This document shows positions 1 through 8,880 of a DNA stretch of 64,000 nucleotides, in pieces. Both the position numbers and the translations under genes were made by a program. The notes under the pieces were generated by a model, which was not told the origin of the DNA, ran no database searches, and worked only from the letters and a program-made list of their open reading frames with translations. This stretch comes from Streptomyces sp. Edi2 (GTDB lineage Bacteria > Actinomycetota > Actinomycetes > Streptomycetales > Streptomycetaceae): the NCBI RefSeq assembly GCF_040253635.1, contig NZ_JBEJGX010000003.1:5605501-5669500 (forward strand), written 5' to 3'. How positions within the stretch are numbered: position 1 is the first letter of the stretch; each line of letters opens with the position of its first letter.

Positions 1-447
1 TTCCGCCCGGCAGTTGTAGTCGTCGTAGGCGCAGCTGTTGATCTTGCTCGTGGAGGAGGCGATCATGCCGAACCCGATCGCGTACAGGATGCCGGGTACC
101 AGGGCCACGATCAGGCCGTCGATGAGCGTGGCGCACAGCCGCGCACCCCAGCTCGCGTAACCCGTCGGCATGCCCATGGGCTGGCCGTAGGGGGCCGCCG
201 CCTGCTGCGGGTAGCCGTACGCCTGCTGCTGCGGGACCTGCTGCTGGGGGTAGCCGTAGGGCTGCTGCGGGGCCTGCTGCGGGGCCTGCTGCGGGGCCTG
301 CTGGGGGTATCCGTAGCCGGGCTGTCCCTGCGGCGGGACCGGGGGCTGCTGCCCGTACGGACCCTGCGGCGCCTGCGGCTGCTGCCCGTACGGGCCCTGC
401 GGCGGCTGCGGCTGGCCGTAGGGGTTGTTCGGGTCGCCGAAACTCAT
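1..447 (-). CDS. RDD-family membrane protein, C terminus cut by window edge
   Basis: Reading starts at the ATG at 447 and runs off the left edge, so only the first 149 codons are visible. The first ~95 residues are a low-complexity Gln/Pro/Gly/Tyr tail with repeated PQQAPQQ and [12 protein letters not shown] units. It is followed by [16 protein letters not shown] and a hydrophobic stretch, the R...D pattern that opens the first membrane segment of RDD proteins. A strong ribosome-binding site (GGAGGAAAA on the minus strand) sits just upstream. RDD proteins are poorly characterised integral membrane proteins; the Q/P/Y-rich cytoplasmic tail is common in actinobacteria. The gene is divergent from folD. 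The family call rests on partial sequence. Confidence 0.85.
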   Translation of the reverse strand, partial: MSFGDPNNPYGQPQPPQGPYGQQPQAPQGPYGQQPPVPPQGQPGYGYPQQAPQQAPQQAPQQPYGYPQQQVPQQQAYGYPQQAAAPYGQPMGMPTGYASWGARLCATLIDGLIVALVPGILYAIGFGMIASSTSKINSCAYDDYNCRAE

Positions 448-665
448 CTGCTGTTTTCCTCCGTTGGGTGACTGGGGCACGACGCGGCGTGACTCGGAGG
501 AAAAACAGGTTTCACTGGCCACCCCCCGACAAAGCCTGCGGCACTGTGCGTCAATCCTTCTAGTTGCCCATTCACTCTGTCCAGTCAAGACCCATGGCTG
601 TTGTGCAAGTGCAATGATCAATTCCGGCCATGGACGCCCCGCATGCCCTGATTGGAACGCCGCCG

Positions 666-687
666 CCCCCATCCGCGAAGATGGGGG
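666..687 (+). promoter_or_regulatory. hairpin over the folD ribosome-binding site
   Basis: CCCCCATC (666-673) and GATGGGGG (680-687) form a perfect 8-bp stem with the loop CGCGAA, ending one base before the folD ATG at 689. The only purine-rich Shine-Dalgarno candidate for folD is the GATGGGGG arm itself, so the stem would hide it. Translational control is inferred from this geometry. No riboswitch class was recognised in the 240-bp leader. Confidence 0.5.
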
Positions 688-688
688 T

Positions 689-1543
689 ATGACTGCCCAG
701 ATCCTGGATGGCAAGGCCACCGCAGCCGCTATCAAGTCCGAGCTCACCACCCGCGTCGAAGCGCTGAAGGCCAAGGGCGTGCAGCCCGGTCTCGGCACCC
801 TCCTGGTGGGCGACGACCCGGGCAGCCGCTGGTACGTCAACGGCAAGCACCGTGACTGCGCCCAGGTCGGCATCGCCTCGATCCAGCGGGAACTGCCGGA
901 AACCGCCACCCAGGAGGAGATCGAGGCGGTCGTCCGGGAGCTGAACGAGGACCCGGCCTGCACCGGCTACATCGTCCAACTCCCGCTCCCCAAGGGCATC
1001 GACGCGAACCGTGTCCTGGAGCTGATGGACCCGGCCAAGGACGCCGACGGACTGCACCCGATGAGCCTGGGCCGCCTGGTGCTCGGCATCGAGGGGCCGC
1101 TGCCGTGCACCCCGTACGGCATCGTCCAGCTGCTGCGGCGCCACGACGTCGAGATCAAGGGCGCGCATGTGGTGGTCGTCGGCCGCGGCATCACCATCGG
1201 CCGCCCGATGCCGCTGGTGCTCACCCGCAAGTCCGAGAACGCCACGGTGACCCAGTGCCACACCGGCACCCGTGATCTGTCCGCACACCTCAAGCAGGCC
1301 GACATCATCGTCGCCGCGGCCGGTGTGCCGCACATCATCAAGCCCGAGGACATCAAGCCCGGTGCGGCGGTCCTGGACGTCGGCGTCAGCCGCGACGAGG
1401 CCGGCAAGATCGTCGGCGATGTGCACCCGGGCGTCGCCGAGGTGGCCGGCTGGGTCGCCCCCAACCCCGGCGGCGTCGGCCCGATGACCCGCGCCCAGCT
1501 GCTGGTCAACGTCGTCGAGGCCGCCGAGCGCGCGGCGGGCTGA
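689..1543 (+). CDS. folD: bifunctional methylenetetrahydrofolate dehydrogenase/cyclohydrolase
   Basis: FolD makes 10-formyl-THF from 5,10-methylene-THF in two NADP-linked steps in the cytoplasm, feeding purine and formyl-Met synthesis. The 284-residue length is normal. Visible signatures are the substrate-site Tyr and Lys in WYVNGKH (about residues 51-57), VQLPLP, PCTPYG before the dinucleotide domain, the Rossmann turn [13 protein letters not shown], and the C-terminal [10 protein letters not shown] signature. The ATG at 689 gives the standard N terminus ([16 protein letters not shown]); a much longer in-frame extension upstream has no support. It precedes a DUF3017 gene on the same strand. 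The second one-carbon gene of the window, glyA, lies at 61.4 kb and has a ZTP riboswitch; folD has only the leader hairpin. Confidence 0.96.
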   Translation: MTAQILDGKATAAAIKSELTTRVEALKAKGVQPGLGTLLVGDDPGSRWYVNGKHRDCAQVGIASIQRELPETATQEEIEAVVRELNEDPACTGYIVQLPLPKGIDANRVLELMDPAKDADGLHPMSLGRLVLGIEGPLPCTPYGIVQLLRRHDVEIKGAHVVVVGRGITIGRPMPLVLTRKSENATVTQCHTGTRDLSAHLKQADIIVAAAGVPHIIKPEDIKPGAAVLDVGVSRDEAGKIVGDVHPGVAEVAGWVAPNPGGVGPMTRAQLLVNVVEAAERAAG

Positions 1544-1553
1544 CCCCCACGGG

Positions 1554-1599
1554 ATCTGAGACCCTGTCCCTGAGACATCTGAGACGCTGTCCCTGAGAC
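1554..1599. repeat. two-copy 23-bp tandem repeat between folD and DUF3017
   Basis: The 23-bp unit ATCTGAGAC(C/G)CTGTCCCTGAGAC occurs twice in direct succession (1554-1576, 1577-1599) with one mismatch. It fills the short gap between folD and the next gene. Each unit contains two CTGAGAC heptamers. Function unknown; it could be a slippage product or a paired binding site. Confidence 0.8.
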
Positions 1600-1632
1600 A
1601 GACGGATCCGGACACCGAAGGGACTGCCAGTC

Positions 1633-2061
1633 ATGGGTGCCGAAGCGCACGCGGACGGAGCCGGCGAGCCACAGCGCGCCTCGCGCCGTTTTCCGACGCT
1701 GACCCGCGACACCGCCCGGCCGGAAGGCGGCGGACGGGCCGCCTCGGGCGGCTTCCCCGCGCCCGCCCGGCAGTGGCCGCTGCTCAGCGTCATGGGCGGG
1801 GTCGCGCTCGGGCTGCTGCTGGTGGCGCTCGATGCGTTCCGTATCGGGTCGATTGTGATCGGGCTCTCCCTGCTGGCCGGCGCGGTGCTGCGGTGGGCGC
1901 TGCCGTCGGTCGGGATGCTGGCCGTGCGCTCCCGCTTCACCGATATGGCGACGTACGGGGGGCTCGGCTTCGTGATCGTGATGCTGGCGCTGATGGTGCA
2001 GCCCAAGCCGTGGATCCACATCCCGTTCCTGGACGACATCGTTCACTTCACCGTGTGGTAG
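1633..2061 (+). CDS. DUF3017-family membrane protein
   Basis: A 142-residue protein with a polar N-terminal tail (about 45 residues) followed by three hydrophobic segments: around WPLLSVMGGVALGLLLVAL, IGSIVIGLSLLAGAVLRW, and GGLGFVIVMLALMV. This size, topology and position directly after folD match the actinobacterial DUF3017 family, whose function is unknown. The gene lies 89 bp behind folD and is probably cotranscribed; a perfect 18-bp hairpin follows its stop, closing the unit. Confidence 0.85.
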   Translation: MGAEAHADGAGEPQRASRRFPTLTRDTARPEGGGRAASGGFPAPARQWPLLSVMGGVALGLLLVALDAFRIGSIVIGLSLLAGAVLRWALPSVGMLAVRSRFTDMATYGGLGFVIVMLALMVQPKPWIHIPFLDDIVHFTVW

Positions 2062-2113
2062 GGCGATCTCCCCGGCCGACCCGGTAGACGTACCGGCCGA
2101 TACGACGCGATGA

Positions 2114-2153
2114 CGGCGGCCCGCTCTCTCCTCAGGGAGAGAGCGGGCCGCCG
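2114..2153 (+). terminator. perfect 18-bp hairpin terminator after DUF3017
   Basis: The arm 2114-2131 (CGGCGGCCCGCTCTCTCC) pairs completely with 2136-2153 around a 4-nt loop. No U tract follows, as is usual in Streptomyces. It lies 52 bp after the DUF3017 stop. Confidence 0.85.
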
Positions 2154-2172
2154 CTGTGCTGTGCGGAGGCGG

Positions 2173-2272
2173 GTGTCGTGCGAGGTCGAAGGCGGTCGTG
2201 CGAGTTCGTACGGGGTCGGGCGAGGCCGTACGCGGTCGCCCGAGGCCGTACGCGGTCGTGCGGGGTCGTACG
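2173..2272. repeat. five-copy degenerate 20-bp tandem repeat
   Basis: Five consecutive 20-bp units start at 2173, 2193, 2213, 2233 and 2253. The best copies read CGGTCGTGCGAGTTCGTACG-like; units three to five differ at two to four positions. The stretch from the terminator at 2153 to the regulator gene at 2617 contains no convincing gene. Open frames here exist only because the repeat lacks stop codons. Confidence 0.75.
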
Positions 2273-2616
2273 AGGGGGCGGGCGGCGCGCGGAGTACGGC
2301 GGGCGGCGCACGGATGACGGTGGAGGCGTCGCGGGGCGGGCCGTGCGGCCCGGGGAGTGCCACCGGCCGTGCTTCCGCCCGCCGGTGTGCGGCGCGCGGC
2401 GGCCGCCGTCTGCGGACACCGTGGGATGTCCCGGCTGTGACCTGCGGGGACGTCGTCGGAGTGGACGCCACGGTGGGACGGCGAAGGCGGCGGCGGGGCG
2501 GTCCGGACAGCGCGTGGAAAGTGTGAAAAGTGGGAACGGTGGTGGTGTCCGCGCCATCATCGGCGGCACAGGGGGCTCATGGCCTCGGGGGAGAACGAAC
2601 GCGTATGGGGTGGAAC

Positions 2617-3531
2617 ATGTCGCGTTGGAAAGGGCTGCCCGAATCGCTGGACCACCGGGTGCGGTACCTGATCGTCCAGTTACGGAGACTGAAGGACCAC
2701 AGCGGGCTGAGTCTGGCCGCGCTCGCCGCCAGGACCTCGTACAGCAAGTCGTCCTGGGAGCGCTATCTCAACGGCAAGAAGCTGCCGCCGCGGGATGCGG
2801 TGGAGGCGCTGGCGCGTATCTGCGAGGCCGATGCGACCCGGCTGCTGGCACTGCACGAGGTCGCCGCCCAGGCCTGGCACGCGGAACGGCCGCAGGCGGA
2901 GGCGGGAACAGGGTTGGAGGCAGGGGCGGAGGCAGGGGGGGAGCGGGACGAGGCAGCCGTATCCGCTGTGCCCGCTGTACCTGCTGCATCTGCTGAACCT
3001 GCTGCCACCGCCGTACCGGCCGCACCCGCCGCATCGGCCGCACTCGCCCCACCGGCCGTACCCGTCGCGGCCCCGGCCGGTCGCCAAGTGCCGCTCGGGC
3101 CGCTGGCGCTGGGGGTCCTGGCCGTGCTCGTCATGGCCGGTGCGGTGCTGCTGGTCGGCCGTCTCTGGGAGGACGCCTCCGGGATAGGCAGTAGTGGTGC
3201 GGACGTCGTGCCGGCCGTCAGCGGGACCGGTGCCGCACCGACCTTCACCCACCGGCCGGGGGAGGTCTTCGCCTGCTCCGTGCAGCGCCGGGCAGGTGCC
3301 CTGTACGCCGGGCACAGCCACACCGACACGGCGATCCTGGACCGCGGCGCGACCGGCTGGGACGTCGTCGAGGCGCAGTGTCTGCTGCACCGCCAGGGCG
3401 AGGACCCGGGCGTGGTGGACGGCATCGTCGGCGGGAGGACCCTGCGTGCCGTCAAGCGTCTGCAGGCCCGGTCCGGGCTGCCCACGGACGGGATCGTGGG
3501 GCCCGACACGTGGAAGGCGCTGCGCCGGTGA
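2617..3531 (+). CDS. membrane-anchored XRE-type regulator with peptidoglycan-binding domain
   Basis: The 304-residue protein has three parts. Residues ~1-90 form a helix-turn-helix domain (SLAALAARTSYSKSSWERYL). A low-complexity Ala/Pro linker and a single membrane segment around LGPLALGVLAVLVMAGAVLL (about residue 165) follow. The C terminus (DPGVVDGIVGGRTLRAVKRL ... DGIVGPDTWKAL) is a PG_binding_1-type domain. DNA binding in the cytoplasm with wall sensing outside is inferred from this layout. I chose the ATG at 2617 because MSRWKGLPESLD aligns with the start of the paralogue at 4743 (MPRWKALPEELD) and GGGGTGG precedes it; ATG 2605 is an alternative. Its stop overlaps the next start by 4 bp. 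Confidence 0.85.
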   Translation: MSRWKGLPESLDHRVRYLIVQLRRLKDHSGLSLAALAARTSYSKSSWERYLNGKKLPPRDAVEALARICEADATRLLALHEVAAQAWHAERPQAEAGTGLEAGAEAGGERDEAAVSAVPAVPAASAEPAATAVPAAPAASAALAPPAVPVAAPAGRQVPLGPLALGVLAVLVMAGAVLLVGRLWEDASGIGSSGADVVPAVSGTGAAPTFTHRPGEVFACSVQRRAGALYAGHSHTDTAILDRGATGWDVVEAQCLLHRQGEDPGVVDGIVGGRTLRAVKRLQARSGLPTDGIVGPDTWKALRR

Positions 3532-4502
3532 GCGGGCCCGGCGGCGAACCGGGGGAAGGCGTGGAGGGCTCCCGACTGGCCGTACGCATGCGGGAGTTGA
3601 GGGCCCGTACGGGGCTCACCTTGGCCGGTCTTGCCGAGCGGACGCCCTACAGCAAGTCGTCCTGGGAGCGCTATCTCAACGCGAAGAAGCTGCCGCCGCG
3701 GGGCGCGGTCGAGGCGCTGTGCCTGCTGGCAGGGGAGCCGTCCGGAGGGCTCGTGGCGCTGTGGGAGCTGGCGGATGCGGCCTGGAGCGGACGCGGCCGG
3801 CCGGACGGGTCCGGGAGGGGACCGGACGGGGCCGAGAGCGGGCCGGACGGAGCAGGGAGTGGGCAGGACGGAGCCGGGAGCGCGGCGCGGCGCCGGGGCG
3901 CTGACCCGGACCGCGGCATGTCACCGGACCGGCGCACGTCACAGGCCCCGGCCCCGGCAAGCCCCGCGGCCGGTGCGCCGTCCCCGTGGCTGCCGCAGCG
4001 CGTAGTGGCCGTAGTGGCCGTAGTGGCCGGCGCCTGTGTCGGCCTGGTGGCGGTCGGGGCGGCGGCGCTGGTCTTCGGGGTGGGAGCGGGGGGAGCGGGG
4101 GGTGTGGGGACCGGCCCGGGGAAAGGTGCCGCGCCCGTGCCCTCCGAGGCGACCGGGTGCCGGGCGAGGGCGTGTGACGGCAAGGATCCGGAGTCGATGT
4201 ACTGCGAACTCCCCGAGCTGGTGGTGACGCCCGTGGAGCGCACCGCCGCCCGCGGGGAGCATGTGCAGATCCGTTACGGCAAGGCTTGCGGCGCGGCCTG
4301 GGGACGGCTCCGCAACGGCCGGGTCGGGGACCGTCTGGAGGTCTCGGTGCCGGGGGCGCGGCCGCGGTCGGTACGGGTGGTGGACCGGTTCGACGCCGAG
4401 GGGTATCTCGTCACGCCGATGGCGGCGGCCCGCGGACCCGAAGGCATCCGTCTGTGTCTCTATCCGGCGGGCGGCGGGGCAGGGGAATGCTTCGCACCGT
4501 AG
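3528..4502 (+). CDS. membrane-anchored XRE-type regulator with DUF2690 domain
   Basis: Starts at GTG 3528 inside the GTGA overlap with the previous gene, so translation is probably coupled. The 324 residues comprise an N-terminal helix-turn-helix (LAGLAERTPYSKSSWERYLN, nearly identical to both neighbours), a Gly/Asp/Arg repeat-rich linker (GPDGAESGPDGAGSGQDGAG), one membrane segment (VVAVVAVVAGACVGLVAVGA), and a C-terminal domain with CRARACDGKDPESMYCEL, IRYGKACGAAWGRL and a final CLYPAGGGAGEC. Those cysteines and the R-Y-x-x-x-C-x-A-A-W pattern are DUF2690 features. It probably belongs to one signalling family with its neighbours. Ligand unknown. Confidence 0.85.
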   Translation: MSGPGGEPGEGVEGSRLAVRMRELRARTGLTLAGLAERTPYSKSSWERYLNAKKLPPRGAVEALCLLAGEPSGGLVALWELADAAWSGRGRPDGSGRGPDGAESGPDGAGSGQDGAGSAARRRGADPDRGMSPDRRTSQAPAPASPAAGAPSPWLPQRVVAVVAVVAGACVGLVAVGAAALVFGVGAGGAGGVGTGPGKGAAPVPSEATGCRARACDGKDPESMYCELPELVVTPVERTAARGEHVQIRYGKACGAAWGRLRNGRVGDRLEVSVPGARPRSVRVVDRFDAEGYLVTPMAAARGPEGIRLCLYPAGGGAGECFAP

Positions 4503-4742
4503 GGCCCTGAGGGGATTGCGCGGGCTGTTCTTGTCAGTAAACGTACGGAACTCGTGCAGAGTCCGGTCGAAATGCGACACTGCGGGGGCCACGGGGTGTA
4601 CGGGTGGGTGACCTGTGCCCGGACGCTTCTGTGCGCCCGCGCACGTGAACTGCCGTCCTGACCGGGGGCATCCGTGCGGGGAGCAAGGAGGGCGGGCCGG
4701 GGGAGCCGCTGTCGCACGTAAGCGGGGGGATAGGGGGAGGCA

Positions 4743-5930
4743 ATGCCTCGCTGGAAGGCGCTTCCGGAAGAACTCGATCCGCAGGTAGCGGAGTTCACCG
4801 GTCAGCTGCGCAGGCTCGTGGACCGCAGCGGGCTGAGTGTGGCCGCCGTCGCGGACCGTACGGGCTACAGCAAGACGTCCTGGGAGCGGTATCTCAACGG
4901 GCGGCTGCTGCCGCCGCTGCGCGCGGTGGTCGCGCTCGCCGAGGTGACCGGCGCGCAACCGGCGCATCTCACCACGCTGTGGGACCTGGCCGAACGGGCC
5001 TGGAGCCGGGCGGAGATGCGGCAGGACGTCACCATGGAAGCGATCAGCGTGGCCCAGGCGCGCGCCGCCCTGGGCGAGTTCGGCACGGAGCCGGCCCAGG
5101 CCGCGCCGGCGACGAAGCCCGCAAAGGCCACCAAGGTCGCAAAGAGCGCCAAGGCCGCGAAGGAAGCCGGGGCGGCGAAGGAAGCCGGGGCGGCACAGGC
5201 CAAGGGTGCGAAGCCGTCGCAGGCGGCCGGGCCGCTGACGGAGCCGCTGACGGTGCAGTGGCCGCAACAGCCGCGCCTGGACCTCCCGTCGAGCGCCGAC
5301 TTTCCCGCCGAGCAGATGGCGGCGGCAGCGGGCCACTCCCCGGCGCCGGCCGCCTCACCTGCCGCGCCCGCCAAACAGCGCGCCCGCCGCGGCCGGACGG
5401 CCGTGTTCGTCGCCGGTGCGGTCGGCGCGCTGCTGGTGGCCGGTGCCGCCGTACTCCTGCTGAAGCCGGCCGACGGACCGTCCACGAAGCCGGCGGCCGC
5501 CCCCTCGACCTCGACCGAGCCGAGCGCAAAGCCGGACCTTCCGGCCGGAGTGCACTGCACCGGCGAGGGCTGTGTGGGCAAGGACCCGGAGAAGATGGGC
5601 TGCGGCGGGACGCATGCGACCACCCCGTCCCGCGGTCTGGCGGGGCGTTCGGTGATCGAGGTCCGTTACAGCTCGGTCTGCCATACCGCCTGGGCGCGGA
5701 TCAGCCGTGCGGCCAAGGGCGACCAGGCCACCATCAGCGCCGGCGGCCACAGCGCCACGGCGCAGGCCGAGCGGGGCGGCGACGCGTACACCCCGATGGT
5801 CGCGGTGTCCGGGGACCCGGCGAAGGTCGCGGCCTGCCAGACGACCATGGCGGGTGCCAAGAGCTGCGCCCGTCCGGTTTCGGCCAGGCCAGCCGGGCAG
5901 GCCACCGGGGCCACCCAGACGGTCCGCTAG
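4743..5930 (+). CDS. membrane-anchored XRE-type regulator with DUF2690 domain
   Basis: Third paralogue of the cluster, 395 residues, preceded by GGGGGAGG. The helix-turn-helix (VAAVADRTGYSKTSWERYLN) is followed by a basic Ala/Lys repeat linker (residues ~120-155, KAAKEAGAAKEAGAAQ), a membrane segment (AVFVAGAVGALLVAGAAVLL), and a DUF2690 domain with HCTGEGCVGKDPEKMGC and VRYSSVCHTAWARI. It is separated from the upstream pair by 240 bp in which I saw no further gene, so it may have its own promoter. A 12-bp hairpin follows the stop. Confidence 0.87.
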   Translation: MPRWKALPEELDPQVAEFTGQLRRLVDRSGLSVAAVADRTGYSKTSWERYLNGRLLPPLRAVVALAEVTGAQPAHLTTLWDLAERAWSRAEMRQDVTMEAISVAQARAALGEFGTEPAQAAPATKPAKATKVAKSAKAAKEAGAAKEAGAAQAKGAKPSQAAGPLTEPLTVQWPQQPRLDLPSSADFPAEQMAAAAGHSPAPAASPAAPAKQRARRGRTAVFVAGAVGALLVAGAAVLLLKPADGPSTKPAAAPSTSTEPSAKPDLPAGVHCTGEGCVGKDPEKMGCGGTHATTPSRGLAGRSVIEVRYSSVCHTAWARISRAAKGDQATISAGGHSATAQAERGGDAYTPMVAVSGDPAKVAACQTTMAGAKSCARPVSARPAGQATGATQTVR

Positions 5931-5938
5931 GCAACCGC

Positions 5939-5973
5939 CGGGTATGGCCGACGGGTCCCGCCGGCCATACCCG
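5939..5973 (+). terminator. hairpin terminator after the third XRE/DUF2690 gene
   Basis: CGGGTATGGCCG (5939-5950) pairs with CGGCCATACCCG (5962-5973), a perfect 12-bp stem with an 11-nt loop starting 8 bp after the stop codon. Confidence 0.75.
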
Positions 5974-6335
5974 CTGGGAAGCGGGCCGGGCGACCGGCAG
6001 GACACCGGCCCGCCCGCCCCGCTTCCCGCCCGGGATCACCCTCCCCGGAAGCTGTCCGAAATTCAGGGGGCATGCCCTCCGGGATCTCGGGCAGACGACG
6101 GTTACCCCCCCACGGGTGTGGCACAACCTGGCGGTCGCCCGCACTCCCCCCTCTTGAGCGGGCGGCCGCCGCCCCCTTCCTGCGGAACCCGCGCGGAGCA
6201 CCCACCGCGCCGGGTGAGCGAGCCCCTAGGGGCAGCCGTACGGGTAGCTGTACGGGCAGCCCTACGGCCAGTCGTACGGCAGCCGTACGGGCGCCCCGGA
6301 AGCACCCGGTGAGGTGTTCCACACCGGCCCGTCGC
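5974..6335. other. non-coding gap with a short GTACGG repeat array
   Basis: No credible gene lies between the terminator and the mdh promoter. The notable element is five successive copies of a 12-bp unit (consensus GCAGCCGTACGG) at 6232-6290, the last copy one base short. Open frames across the gap are stop-free only because of GC richness. Confidence 0.6.
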
Positions 6336-6362
6336 TTGCACCGGGCGGGGGTCCGATAGCCT
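6336..6362 (+). promoter_or_regulatory. candidate mdh promoter
   Basis: TTGCAC (6336-6341) and TAGCCT (6357-6362) are separated by 15 bp, or CTTGCA by 16 bp. They resemble a vegetative-type promoter. Transcription would start close to 6369, inside the palindrome described next. Confidence 0.4.
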
Positions 6363-6364
6363 GA

Positions 6365-7468
<1,104 letters not shown>

Positions 7469-7512
7469 CCCCACGCCGCGGCCGCCCCACCCGGGCAACG
7501 CCGCAGCACCGA

Positions 7513-7548
7513 CGAGCCCGTACGGCCTGCAACGGCCGTGCGGGCTCG
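7513..7548 (+). terminator. hairpin terminator after mdh
   Basis: CGAGCCCGTACGGCC (7513-7527) pairs with GGCCGTGCGGGCTCG (7534-7548) with one G-U pair, giving a 15-bp stem and a 6-nt loop. Confidence 0.8.
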
Positions 7549-7593
7549 GTCATGTGGTGGGCCGGTCATACGGACTTGATCACTGGGGCCCGG

Positions 7594-7923
7594 TCATCCC
7601 TCCGCCGCCGCGGGCAGCCGCGCGCCCCGGCTGTCGGCGACCCGCAGCACATTGCCGAAGGCCTGCGTGGTCGCCCGCAGCGCCAGCCGCAGCGCATGCT
7701 CCCCGGCCCTGCCGTCGTCCAGTACGGCCACCGCGCCCTTGAGGACATCGGCACCGTCACACAGCTGCTCCGCCTCGATCTCATCGGCCAGCCGGGACAG
7801 CACACCCCCGGTCCCGTCCGTCCCGTCCGCCGACAAGAAGCAGGGCTTCCCGCCCTCGCCCTCCCACGGCAGCAGGCGCAGCCCCGGCAGGTTCGCGGGG
7901 ACGGCATCCCGGTCGTCACTCAT
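7594..7923 (-). CDS. small conserved protein paired with a DUF5753 regulator
   Basis: A 109-residue protein of unknown function. Its core GLRLLPWEGEGGKPCFLSADG followed by SRLADEIEAEQL and a C-terminal VLRVADSRGARL is clearly shared with the protein at 58008-58364 of this window. I start it at ATG 7923, with GGGAG nine bases upstream; the TTG at 7929 is too close to that site. It is divergent from the regulator gene, the two starts being only a few bases apart. No membrane segment or signal peptide is visible. A small regulator-associated protein is likely from context. Confidence 0.7.
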   Translation of the reverse strand: MSDDRDAVPANLPGLRLLPWEGEGGKPCFLSADGTDGTGGVLSRLADEIEAEQLCDGADVLKGAVAVLDDGRAGEHALRLALRATTQAFGNVLRVADSRGARLPAAAEG

Positions 7924-7977
7924 GCTCAATGACTCCCAGAGGTTGGTTGCGCGAGAAGGCGGTTCACGCAGGAGGAG

Positions 7978-8880
7978 TTGGCGAACAAGATCCCGTGCGA
8001 CCGTTCGCAGGTGGCCCGCGTGGAGGCGGGCACGCGCGTACCGCAGGAATCCTTCGCCAGGCAGTGCGACGAACTGCTGCAGACGGGCGGGGTGCTGCTG
8101 CGGTTATGGGGGCGGATCGACTGGTACCCCGAGGTGCAGCATCCGGACTGGTTCGAGCGTCGGGCGGAGATGGATGCCGAGGCGGTGGCGCTGCGGGCTT
8201 ATCAAGAGCAGGTGATTCCGGGTCTCTTGCAGACTCCTGAGTACGTCCACGCGCTGTTCAGTCGCCGCACCACGAGGGCTGAAGTCGTGGAGGAGCGAGT
8301 CTGGGCGCGACTGAGCCGACAGCAGCGCTTCCTGGCGGTCAACGGCCCGTTGTACGTGGTCGTTCTGGATGAGAGCTGCCTGCGCAATGTCGTGGGGAGT
8401 CCGGCAGCCATGCGCGGCCAGTGCGCGCACTTGCTGAGGGTCGGGCAGTACGCCAACATCCGCGTTCAGGTGGCCCCGGCTGACCGTGCCGAGGTTCGGC
8501 GCCCCAAAGCCTCCATGGCCCTGATCACGTTGCCCGACGGGGAGTGCTGGCTCTACTCGGAGTCGCTGGAGCGTGGCCATTTCCACGATGATCCGGCCGC
8601 CTTCGCCCGCCACAGCCAGACCTATGATGTGCTCAGGGCGGATGCTCTGTCAGCCCCAGAATCCGCCGCTCTGATCGGCTACTTCATGGAAAGGTACGGG
8701 GACCATGAACAAGCACCAGCTGAGCACACCGATATGGGTCAAGAGCAGCTACAGCCACGACGACGGCGGCAACTGCCTCGAAGTGTCGCTCCCTTGGATG
8801 AAGAGCAGCCACAGCGACAACAACGGCGGCAACTGCATCGAAATAGCCCCCGGTATCCCCGACGCCGTCCCCGTTCGTGA
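7978..8880 (+). CDS. DUF5753 (Scr1-type) regulator, N terminus frameshifted
   Basis: The intact part reads LANKIPCDRSQVARVEAGTR, the recognition half of an XRE helix-turn-helix, then a DUF5753 domain (YQEQVIPGLLQTPEYVHALF). These regulators sit beside DUF397 genes in Streptomyces developmental satellites. No ATG or GTG opens this frame: it is open from 7933 as ..ARRRFTQEELANK with only a TTG at 7978. The ATG at 7929 in another frame codes for MTPRGWLREKA, which would join FTQEELANKIP by a one-base shift near 7960. This suggests a real frameshift or a sequencing error. At the 3' end the frame lacks its usual stop and runs 176 bp into the DUF397 gene as Arg/Gln-rich sequence, so the functional end is probably near 8700. 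Confidence 0.7.
   Translation: MANKIPCDRSQVARVEAGTRVPQESFARQCDELLQTGGVLLRLWGRIDWYPEVQHPDWFERRAEMDAEAVALRAYQEQVIPGLLQTPEYVHALFSRRTTRAEVVEERVWARLSRQQRFLAVNGPLYVVVLDESCLRNVVGSPAAMRGQCAHLLRVGQYANIRVQVAPADRAEVRRPKASMALITLPDGECWLYSESLERGHFHDDPAAFARHSQTYDVLRADALSAPESAALIGYFMERYGDHEQAPAEHTDMGQEQLQPRRRRQLPRSVAPLDEEQPQRQQRRQLHRNSPRYPRRRPRS

Noticed and set aside
448..665. Search for a ZTP or THF riboswitch in the folD leader
   Set aside because: None of the conserved aptamer strings found in the glyA leader is present.
2110..2996. Overlapping plus-strand Arg/Gly-rich frames around the 20-bp repeats
   Set aside because: They arise from stop-free repeats, lack ribosome-binding sites and start inside a terminator hairpin.
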